Shown here piece by piece: positions 55,495-64,000 of a stretch of 64,000 nt of DNA. The notes beneath the pieces are model-generated. The model saw only the letters and a list, made by a program, of their open reading frames with translations, was not told the DNA's origin and ran no database searches. The translations under genes were made by a program, and so were the position numbers. The stretch is from Sternotherus odoratus (Eukaryota; Chordata; Testudines; Kinosternidae), in assembly GCA_032164245.1 (NCBI GenBank), contig JAVMKO010000197.1, positions 299,001-363,000 of the forward strand, given 5' to 3'. Position 1 is the stretch's first letter. Every line of letters begins with the position of its first letter.

Positions 55495-56470
55495 GACAGG
55501 CCCAAGAACGACAAAAACAGAACACCATTAGCCATCACCTTCAGCCTCCAACTTAAGCCTCTCCAACGCATCATCAAAGACCTACAATCTGTCCTGAAAG
55601 ATGATCCCACACTCTCACAGATCTTGGGAGACAGACCAGTCTTCGCTTGCAGACAGCCCCCCAACCAGAAACAAATACTCACCAGCAACTGCACACCAAA
55701 AACACTCACCCAGGTACCTATCCTTGTAACAAAGCCCGATGCCAACTCTGTCCTCGTATCCATTCAACTGACACCATCAGAGGACCTAATCACATTAGCC
55801 ACACCATCAGAGGCTCAGTCACCTGCACATCCACCCATGTGATATGCCATCATGTGCCAGCAATGCCCCCTGCTATGTACATTGGCCAAACAGGCCAGTC
55901 TCTATGCAAAACAATAAATGGACACAAATCTGACATCAGGAATCATAACATTTAAAAACCAGTAGGAGAACACTTCAATCTTCCTGGCCATTCCATTAAA
56001 GACTTGATGGTGTCAGTTTTGAAACAGAAAAACTTCCAAAACAGACTCCAACGAGAAACTGAGGAAATGGAATTAATTTTCAAATTGGACACAATAAACC
56101 AAGAGCTAAACAGAACTTGTGAATGGTTCTCTCATTACACTAACTGATTGCATTTCCCTAGTTAATTTACCTTCAATAGGTGTTATCTACTGCCAGACAC
56201 AGAAATCCATTTCAAAAGGTATTTTTTCTCCTGGTGATAATGGCCCATCCATATTAAACAGCCTCTTTGAATTGGTATGCTAATCTACAACTTTTTTTTT
56301 TTTGCTTTCTGTGTGTATAAATGCATCTTACTTCTGTTCCAGTCTATGCATCCAATTTAGTGGGCTATAGCCCATGAAAGCTTATGCTGAAATAAACTGG
56401 TTAGTCTCTAAGGTGCTACAAAGTCTTCCTTGTCTTATTTACAGATACAGACTAACACGGCTGGTAATCT
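55495..56470 (+). mobile_element. Penelope-like element remnant (GIY-YIG end and tail)
   Basis: Fragments in different frames give CNKARCQLCPRIHSTD, AMYIGQTGQSLCKTINGHKS and DIRNHNI, matching the Cys-containing linker and GIY-YIG endonuclease of Penelope-like retroelements. Stops and frameshifts break it (for example after HNI at 55955). The tail has 'gaaagcttatgctgaaataa' and 'acagactaacacggctg'. Reverse transcriptase is absent. Confidence 0.85.
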
Positions 56471-56479
56471 AAAACCTGT

Positions 56480-56620
56480 CATGAATCAGAGAGGTAGCCA
56501 TGTTAGTCTGGATCTGCAGACGCAACAGAAAGTCCTGTGGCACCTTAAAGACTAACAAATGTTTTGAAGCATAAGCTTTCATGGGCTAATACCACTTCGT
56601 CAGATGCCAAATAAGTCTTT
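56480..56620 (-). mobile_element. inverted Penelope-like tail
   Basis: 'ggtagccatgttagtctgga', 'agtcctgtggcaccttaaag' and 'cataagctttcatgggct' are the reverse complement of the tail just before it; a related pair lies at 34180. Confidence 0.85.
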
Positions 56621-57330
56621 GGGGGATATGAAGTCTGTACTTGCGCAGTGGTGCAGATTTTCCAAAGGAGTAAGATTTGAATCATTCAGGTGCCTTGGTT
56701 TAGTTGCAGAGTATTAATAAGGCTGATTCTGCTTAGGAACTGTACTGCTCCTCCAGGAAAAAAGACCCTGCTGCAGAAGACACCATGTGATTGGAGTCAC
56801 AGCACATCTCTTCTGACAGGACTGGACTCTGAGGGATAAGGCTCTGCTGGGGCTTTATTCCTTCCTTTATCCCTGTGGAAGTGTAAACAGGGAGAGAATT
56901 TGTTCCTCATCACTATGTGGAGCAAATAAAGGCAGCTGAGTGATTTCCATGGCTGTAAGTAATAAAACACAAACTAGCAAAGGATGGTTTTGATCTATTG
57001 AGTGCTTGGTTACGGGCCCAGCACACTGTCACTGCAGTACTCTGCTATGGGTAAAAGGGTCTCTATGATTCATTTACAGGGCTGCTCTCTGTAGTTGGCT
57101 GAGCTCACAAGCTGTGCATGGGAGAGTTGTGCCCATGGGATTTAAACACTTTCTAGGTAGGTGATTGTCCATATCTCACAACTCCAAAGCTGAACTGAAA
57201 TGTGGTGGCTGCATTCGCCTCCGGGGTCACCTTAGTCTAATGATTCAGCAAAACCAGCCCCAGCCCCTGCTTATCCCTGGTGAGATCCAGCCAGTGACAG
57301 ACACCCCGCCTAGACCCCAGCCAGGGAAAC
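56621..57330. other. no recognised gene
   Basis: Short frames only. Confidence 0.5.
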
Positions 57331-57560
57331 TTTGTTTTTCAGAGGGGCAGGCTGGGAGATGTAGTTCCTGAGAGGCCACAGCTGGGAGAAGATGAGAGAT
57401 AGCGGGAGGGTCAGCCTGGCCTGGGAGACATCCCTTACCTGGGCTGGAGAGGGTGGAAGTGCCCCCAGTGCAGGCTGGGAGATGTAGTTCCTGACTCTCC
57501 CAGGAGGAGAAGTGACATTAAGCAGGGGGAGGAAAAGCCAGACTGCAAATGCGCCCTGGA
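57330..57560. promoter_or_regulatory. decayed copies of the ZNF143-like promoter module
   Basis: 'aggctgggagatgtagttcc' occurs twice (57348 and 57473). The following ETS/CRE region has decayed to 'gagaagtgacatt' and most CpGs are gone. Probably inactive. Confidence 0.5.
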
Positions 57561-58640
57561 TGCTGTAACTCCTGTGGGGCCATTGGAACCTCTCCCGGAG
57601 CCAGAGAAGAGTTTTGTGGGAGACCCTGAAACAGGGACACTTCTGGGCTGGGGGAGGGGCACGCTCTGCTGGCAATAGGGCCTGGGGAGGGCCAAAGAAG
57701 GGGAAGAAAACCCCTGATGTGGGAGAACTGGGAGGAAATGGATCTTACACCAGCTACATGAGGGTCACACCTGTGAAGGAGGAGGAGTGGGGAGTGTCAG
57801 GAGTTTCATGCAGTCACCCAGGTGATTTTGATGACATGGTTATGGAGGAGGATGAAGCGCCTGGGGATAAATTCAGCTGTTCTTCATGGGGGTCAGAGGC
57901 AGCAATTGTTACTTTAAAAACTCTTCAGGGAAGTAGCTGTGAGTGGTCACCAAAAGTTTCTTTGTGTTCACATCTGTCCAGGAATGAGGCCTAAAGCAGA
58001 AATGGGGGAGGGGCTGTGAATTGAAATCAGGTGGAGAGAGAAATGTGTCCAAATCCAGTGAGACTCGATGTGGGGGAGAAATAACAAGTGATCCCAGCTC
58101 CTTCCCCCAGCCTTAGGTGGGGATTAGCTGCCAACAGCTGCAGCTGCTGCTCTGAGGGGAGCGGTATAAGTGTCTGTCTGTGGGTGCAGCCCACCAGCTG
58201 GTTGACCTGGGGCAGAAGGTGAGTGGCTGGGCCGGGATGCACCGGCTGGGAGATGAAATATGAACAGGGGTCTAAGGAACCAGCTACCACTGGGGGTTGA
58301 GGATGCTGAGGCAGTGGAGTCTCAGCATCACAGTCATCAAAGGTCAAATCTGCTTGGGGGTGAGCAAGGGGGTCAATGGCCCCAGTGGATTTTCAGTTCG
58401 TCCCTTTCATGACTTGCCCACAACAACCTGCCAGCCCCCAGCTCTCTCTCTGCACTAGGGCTGTGTGCTCTGTGGGAAGGAGCCTCTAGGGATTGCTATT
58501 TCCAGCTGCATTAAAGAGTCATAACGGAGAAGGAAATGTTAATGCCTCCGAAAAGTCTGTCTGTGTGTTGGCTGGGAGGGAGGGTGTCTAGAAACCGCTC
58601 TGCTCTAGTCTCTTTTGTCTCTGAAGCAGGGAACAAAAAG
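57561..58640. other. no recognised gene
   Basis: An open plus-strand frame (57614-57994) contains VTPVKEEEWG but shows no known domain or splice support. Confidence 0.4.
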
Positions 58641-58641
58641 C

Positions 58642-58714
58642 TGCCCTCTCTGAGGCTTGAACTCAGAATCTTCAGATGATGAGACTGACACTCTGCCAAC
58701 TGTGCTAAGAAGGC
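58642..58714 (-). tRNA. tRNA-Met(CAT), elongator
   Basis: 73 nt on the minus strand beginning 'gccttcttagcacagttggc', with anticodon CAT in 'gtctcatcatctg', T stem 'ctgagttcaagcctcag' perfect, acceptor GCCTTCT/AGAGGGC with one wobble. A T5 terminator follows two bases later. Confidence 0.92.
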
Positions 58715-58719
58715 TTGAG

Positions 58720-60280
58720 AAGCATACAGGTTCAGTGCATATAAGACCCTTCTACAGCAGTGAGTGGGGCAGACTTGGAGCCAGGGATGTGCTGGAACAA
58801 GCCCGCACATCTGCTGCCCAGAGATCTGTCCTGGGAGCTTACTCAGCAGCAAATAAACCACTTCTCTCTGTTAATGAGCACAAAGAAACATTGGGTGACC
58901 ACTTACACCAACTTCCCTCAACATTTGTTATTTAACAATTCCTGCCTCCTACTCCCCTTAAGAACAGCTGATTTGACACCCAGGGTTGCTTTGATGCAAA
59001 GCCTGGAACATCAATGTGCTCAGCTCCCCTGACCCTATTCCTACAAGAACGAGTATTTTCCTTCCTGCTGGGTGACTGACACCCACTGGAACCGGAGGTG
59101 ACTATGACGTTCCAGAGTGTTCTGTTGATGTAGAGAATATCACAGCACGATTTTAGGGGTCTGATTCTCTGGGAGGGAATCCCAGAGTGGTTGTAGGCAT
59201 GTCCATCCCAAGACATGAGAGACACAAGGAGGGTGAGGAAATATCTTATATTGGGCCAAGTTCAGTCCATGAAAGGAACAAGCTATGAAGCCACAAAGAA
59301 TCACTCATAGGTCTTGGTGTGGCTTGAAATTTGTCTCTCTCCTCAACCGAGATTTGGCCTGAGGGAGGGAGACTTAAAACTCCTCCTATTAGTCAGGCTG
59401 AAGCGGAGGCTGTAAGAGGGGCCAGGTTGATGATCTGGGCCTTGTGGAGTTTGGGGAGGTGCAGTTGACTGGGGCATGATGCTGACAAAATGCCTCAGGC
59501 CAGTGCTGTCCCTAGCCATCTGGGTGCCCTATGCAGCCCCACCATGGGGAAGGGCTGTGTGGAGCCCTGGGCCTCTCTTGCAGGGTCTGGTGGGAGGAGC
59601 TGTTGGGGGTCTCTTTTGGGGGTCCCAAAGGGCCAGTATACCCAGGGGATAACCAGGAGGTCAGGAGGAGCCCGCTCTGCTGCCCTTACCCTGACCCCAT
59701 CCATGTTGCTTGGGGAAGGGGACTTGGGGAAAGGGATCCCTCCCCACTCATTGGCAGTGGTGGGAAGTGAAGCAACCTGGCCCCAGCCAGGTCTAGTCCA
59801 CCAGCTTCCAGCCATGGTGCTCTGCTTCCTGCTGCCACTGAGAGCCAGGGCCGGTCCTTTCCTCAACCAGAGTGACATGACTGCGGTTGGGGAAGGGGAA
59901 GGGGAAGCAGAGTGGGCTGGGAGCTGGTGGAGAAGAGCAGGCTGGGGCTGGGTTGCTCCACTTCCCACCACTGCCAGTGAGTGCAGGGTTGCTGGGGGAA
60001 GAGGAGGAATGGGGGAGTGTGGGGATAGGGGGAAGAGGCAGGGCAGAGGGAGTTGACCAGGATCCCACACACCCCAGGATTGGCCCTACCCCTTACAGTG
60101 GGAAGAACCCATGGGGGGATGGCCAAGGGATGGGGCTGGTTGACAGGACTGGTGCAGCCATGGGCATTTTGAAATTTTGGGGTAATTTGTGCCAGGGCCA
60201 GGGCTGGGAAGAGAGAGAGCAACATGTTTCCTCTAGTGTGTCCCGTTTTCTTGACTAATTTCTCCTCTCCATGAACTTCC
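58720..60280. other. no recognised gene; possible decayed DNA element at 59503-60200
   Basis: 'ccagtgctgtccctagccat' at 59503 and 'gtgccagggccagggctgg' near 60190 could be terminal repeats of a DNA element; G-rich body with long meaningless frames. Confidence 0.35.
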
Positions 60281-60294
60281 TGTTTACACCGTGA

Positions 60295-60367
60295 GCCTGG
60301 CTAGCTCAGTTGGTAGAGCATCAGACTTTTAATCTGAGGGTCCAGGGTTCAAGTCCCTGGTCAGGTG
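60295..60367 (+). tRNA. tRNA-Lys(TTT)
   Basis: 73 nt: acceptor GCCTGGC/GTCAGGT with wobbles, D arm 'tagctcagttggtagagc', anticodon TTT in 'gacttttaatctg', T stem CAGGG/CCCTG. A T5 run follows about 35 bases on. Confidence 0.93.
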
Positions 60368-60369
60368 TT

Positions 60370-61430
60370 AGATTCTGTGTCTCTGGAGTCCTTTATGATG
60401 TTACTTTTTCTCTTTAAGATTTAGCCTTTGTGTGGGGGATAGAAGGGGAAACTTCCTGACACCCCCCCCCCCTCTGTCCTCACAGGCTGGAGGAATAAAG
60501 GCCTCTAGGCAAATAGCAGGTTCCTCCCAGATGGCTGCATTCTCCCGTGGTGGAGGTGGAAGCTCTCTCTCCTGGGCTCTGTTTCTGCCTCCACGTGACT
60601 GTGCTGACCTGGCTGGCCTGCCTGAGACAGGATGGGAGGAAAGTTTGGAGCTTTTGCTTCTTCTCGAGGGCTCCCTCCTCCAGCAGAGCGATGTGGGCTC
60701 TGCAGAGAGTCTGGGAAGGGAACAGACTCTATCAGCGACAGTGGATAGCGATAAGCCTGACTGGGGTGAAGGGCGTCTCAAGGTGCTTGCTTGGAAACTA
60801 TCCCCTATAAACATCCCACTGTCTGCGCTTCAGACCTCTGGTCCTTTGCTGCTTCTTGTCTGTGACCAGGCCCAGGGAAGTGGGCCATGGAAGGGAAACC
60901 CTCAGTCATTGGCTACCTTGCTCCTCTCCCTCCCCAGGCTCTGAGTCAAGGGTCAAAGTCTGGGCAGGACTCTGGGCTCTGTGTGAGGGACCCTGGCACA
61001 GGGGCTGGTGGGGGGAAGGGTTGTGGATCCCGACCTGCACTCCAGAGAGGAGGTAAGAATTGAAGGGGGCATTTTGACTCCTCCCCTCCCCAGTGTCCCT
61101 GGGCTGGAATTCTCCATTCCAAGGGGCCAAATGAGGGGTGAAGCCATTTAGTTCATAAAACCAGTGCATCTGGATCAGGGGGGACTCAGATCCTTTCAAT
61201 AGTCACTTCCACCGGGGTTTTCTATATGCCAGGGAATTTTGCCACAATATTGGGACCACACCCTCCTTTACACCTGAACTGTGGACTCATTGCTTCTCTC
61301 TCCCCACCCTTATCTGCTGCTCTGCTCTCCCTCTGGGCTTTCTCAGCACTGGGCCCACAGCGCTTCCTTCCAGCCCGAGACTGCACTTTCTAGGCCAGCT
61401 CCTGTGCCTGTGGATCTGTCTCTTACTTCC
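60370..61430. other. no recognised gene
   Basis: Overlapping frames of 90-170 codons lack domain features and splice support. Confidence 0.45.
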
Positions 61431-61442
61431 TAAGCACGTGCC

Positions 61443-61512
61443 TAGCAGAGAATGGATTCAACCCACGGACTTCCAGTTACAGGCCAGGAGACTTCCACTG
61501 CATGACTCTGCT
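61443..61512 (-). pseudogene. initiator-tRNA-Met-like sequence (anticodon position TGT)
   Basis: The minus strand begins AGCAGAG and ends CTCTGCTA, the initiator tRNA-Met acceptor with its A discriminator. D arm and anticodon arm differ; the loop reads 'cctgtaa'. Two bases shorter than normal. Confidence 0.6.
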
Positions 61513-61616
61513 GAGCAAACTCTTTGGATCTCAGCTGAACCTACTGAAGCCAAGTGGGAGGGTTTAGAGGCAGGAAAATGGGGCCTTCAAGTCTCGAGAA
61601 GGAAAGGATCACAACT

Positions 61617-61691
61617 CTCCCTGGGGGGGGGGTCAAACCACCATCCTTTTGGTTAACAGCTGAACACACTGACCCATTGCACCACAGAGAC
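61617..61691 (-). pseudogene. tRNA-Asn(GTT)-like, decayed
   Basis: Minus strand 'gtctctgtggtgcaatgggt', loop 'ctgttaa' with anticodon GTT, but the anticodon stem has two mismatches and the T arm has become a C-run. Confidence 0.65.
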
Positions 61692-61800
61692 ACCTTTGTT
61701 CTGGGGTTAGGGCTCTTGCCTAGCAGCCTGCACAGTGGTCTGCCTGTTCTCACACACCCCTGGTTCTAGTGTGGGTGCTGGACACTGTCACTGAGGAGGG

Positions 61801-61872
61801 AGCCGAGTGACGGAGTAGACGTGTACTGAGCTTATCACCCAGAGGTTGATAGATCAAAATCATCCTCTGCTA
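61801..61872 (+). pseudogene. initiator-tRNA-Met-like sequence with anticodon TAT
   Basis: 72 nt aligning end to end with initiator tRNA-Met: 'cccagaggttgatagatcaa' and the CTCTGCTA end are kept. The CAT anticodon reads TAT and the D arm is altered. One acceptor mismatch. Confidence 0.65.
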
Positions 61873-62189
61873 GGGAAATGCTTGTTTCTCTTTCTTCTGG
61901 GCCAGTGACCAGCAGGACACCAACAGCCTAGGTGGTGAGGCATGAGGTGGCTGTAGCAGCAGCCTGCCCTGGAGCTCGCTAGCTGCCTGGGCTGAAGGAA
62001 ATGTGTGGTGTCTGAGCCTGAGGCAGAATTGCTTCCTTGACTCTTTTCTTTACCACACCACGAGGCAGCTGCTGTGGGAGAACATGAGGGAGGCTTTTGG
62101 GGACACTTGGCAGTTCTGTGTGGCTCTCAGGGAAAAGAGCCGAGGCCCCCCTAACCTGCCATTGACTCGTGTGGCTCTACCTCCATCAG

Positions 62190-63560
62190 CCCATGTGGTC
62201 CAGTCTGTGGATGTGTCTCAGGCTCGGGCAGCATGGCCGCACTTCCCTGACGAGCCATGAGACAGGCCAAGAGCTTTGTGCAGCTGTAACGATGCTGCCT
62301 TTGTTGGGACACTTCTGAGAGGATCAATTCAGGACACATTGCGTAGAGCAGTGGTCCTCAAATTGGGGTTTGTGAGACCACCCCCCAGGGGTGCACGAGA
62401 TCCTGGTGCTGCCACCCATCCTGCCAAGGAGACCACCGAATTGACTGGCGGTCTATTTTTGTCCCACCTAAATGTCACCACTGAAAGCAGAAGCTTTCAT
62501 TTTGGCAGCATTTCGGTGGACATACCCCAGGGGGCTGTGAGTGGATGGCAGACCGTGGAGTGGGCGTATGGCCGGAAATCTTTGAAGAACGCTTATTTAG
62601 AGCAGGGCAGTTATAACCCAAGTCTTGGTTTCTTTTATTCTAAAGGCACCAAACCAGCCAAAGAAAGAGGACTTTGGTTTTACCCCACTGGCTAACCATA
62701 AGTCACACAAGCAATTTCCTTAGACACTCCAGTTTCTCAGTATCCCCACCGGTGACACTCGTTAATGAGGATGAGTGGGTATGAAAACCAGTACCCCAGT
62801 AAAAGCAAAATGCTTCTCCTGATTCCAAAGGACCAAGCCCCAGACCCAGGTGAATATACAAGTCAGATCTTACCCACAAATCACACTGATGAATCTTAGA
62901 ACCTAAAAACTAAAGGTTTATTCATCAAATAAAAAAGAGGGAGAGGAAAATTAAAATTGAATCAATTACATACAGTGATGGCAATGTTCTTGGTTCAGAC
63001 TTGTCACAGTGATGGAATAAACTGCAGGTTCAAATCAATTCTCTGCAGCACATTCACAGCCGGTACGGGTCATTCAGTGCTTTGTTCAGCCCTTCAGTTT
63101 GGAGCCAAGTCCCTCCAGAGATCAGAAGCAGGAGTGAAGACAAAGGGAGGGGTTTCCAGGGCCTTCTATATTTCCTGCCCATGGAAGGACACCCCTCAGT
63201 TCTGACTGTGGGAAATCACAGCAACAAGGTGGAGTCTGGAGTCAAAGAGGCTGGTCAAATGTCCATACATGACTCTGTTTGTTGGCTGTTGTTTCCATGT
63301 TAGTTTGAACATTCCCAGGAAAGTTCAGCTGTGGGTTGGTGTCTTTCAAAGTTCATTGTCAGTTAAGTCTTCCTTGACTGGGCACTTACTGAGCGTAGTC
63401 CTTTCTCAAGAAGTTGACCAAACACATCACTGAGGCTCCTTGGAATCAAATCCATTTGAGCAACAAGTACATAGCCCATGTTCATAACTTCAAATACAGA
63501 AACGGTTCACGCCTACAGCTAGTATAATTATAACCAGCAAATCATCACCTGGTCAGAGAC
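62190..63560. repeat. dispersed repeat, copy with insertion, joined to ~1-kb repeat copy 2
   Basis: 62190-62345 matches 54375-54540; after the insertion the match resumes and then follows 15200-16220 ('ccccactggctaaccataag', 'gccccagacccaggt'). Confidence 0.8.
62343..62597. mobile_element. ~255-bp hAT-like insertion
   Basis: It starts CAGTGGTCCTCAAATTGGGG, like the element at 49437, and ends near 'ctttgaagaacgctta'. The uninterrupted paralogue at 54530 shows the pre-insertion state; 'tagagcag' is repeated at both junctions. Confidence 0.8.
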
Positions 63561-63607
63561 ACCTCACACCACAACCTTTGTACAATATTTGCTGACAATA
63601 TAGACAA

Positions 63608-64000
63608 TATGCTTGCAGACAAGCAAGTTCATTGCGGGCCACACACACATTTTCACAGGGAATCAGATCCCCCTGGAGAAAAACTCCAGAAGCCCAAGCC
63701 CAGGAGTGTCAGAGAAGGGAATCACTGTTTGCCTTAAGCTGTGGGTGAGGGAAACCTGCAGGTCCTTAGATCCTCCAACCTCTGATAGAACCATTTGTGG
63801 GGAAGGTCTGGGGAAGCCACGGAGGACAAGGAGAAGGGCTTGCAGCTATTGTGCAATCATCATGCTCCCAGCAGAAGGATCCGGGGGATTCAACACTTTG
63901 GCTGCTTATTGAAGACACAGAACTCACAAGATGGCAACACTCAGAGCCCCATTACATAGAGTCCGGACACGATCAGCTCACACTGAGGGGGGCAACACCC
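63608..64000 (+). repeat. recent direct duplication, copy 2, cut by window end
   Basis: Nearly identical to 38815-39206. It begins at 'agacaagcaagttcattgcg' and continues past the window end. Confidence 0.95.

Noticed and set aside
59490..60070. 188- and 191-codon overlapping frames on both strands
   Set aside because: No domain, no splice support, and repeat-like boundaries.
60432..60944. 170-codon plus-strand frame after tRNA-Lys
   Set aside because: Composition and lack of any motif suggest chance openness.

Overview
The window reads as vertebrate nuclear DNA, most likely from a reptile and probably a turtle. The grounds are CR1-type LINE 3' ends, a Penelope-like element with a GIY-YIG region, MIR relics, hAT-type elements with 8-bp target duplications, a dispersed tandem repeat built around 'ggactcctgggttctctcc', spliced exons and split-promoter tRNA genes. 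The species call is inference. There are no operons, no CRISPR array and no bacterial genes. Most long open frames are GC-rich minisatellite read-through.

Layout. Positions 1-1830 are a 58-bp minisatellite. Positions 2690-4560 hold the first copy of a segmental duplication with one spliced exon (ending in residues MGYR) and an E-box/terminal-exon block. Positions 5200-14910 are a GC-rich cluster of repeated promoter-like modules in both orientations, one KRAB-A exon (minus strand), a short NUBP1-like P-loop fragment, a TIR element with an 82-bp perfect palindrome, and a 583-bp hAT element. Positions 15200-16220 carry a dispersed repeat that returns near the right end. Positions 16230-19590 show little. 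Positions 19590-20050 are a CpG-rich promoter module, followed by a (CA)n tract, a degenerate ~47-bp array, a 119-bp MITE and the second copy of the duplication (23740-25700), where a 39-bp in-frame repeat precedes the exon. Positions 26600-28330 are a (TG)n-rich higher-order repeat.

The best new gene model lies on the minus strand at 28890-32397. A CpG-rich bidirectional promoter (32430-32850) feeds a 15-codon first exon, a 21-nt microexon, and three small exons encoding a charged coiled coil. All splice phases agree, and a proline-rich fourth block may follow. I do not recognise the protein.

From 33 kb to the right end the composition is more ordinary and the main content is a mixed tRNA gene cluster. 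Near-intact genes are Glu(CTC), Gln(TTG), Gln(CTG), Phe(GAA), Ser(AGA), Ser(GCT), Gly(TCC), Thr(AGT), Met(CAT) and Lys(TTT). Several decayed Ser, Thr, Asn, Arg and initiator-Met-like copies accompany them. The cluster grew by local duplication: Ser units repeated three times, an inverted duplication carrying the two Gln genes, and direct and inverted blocks shared between 34-48 kb and 54-64 kb. CR1, hAT and Penelope-like insertions are interspersed. The duplicated block at 63608 runs off the window end.
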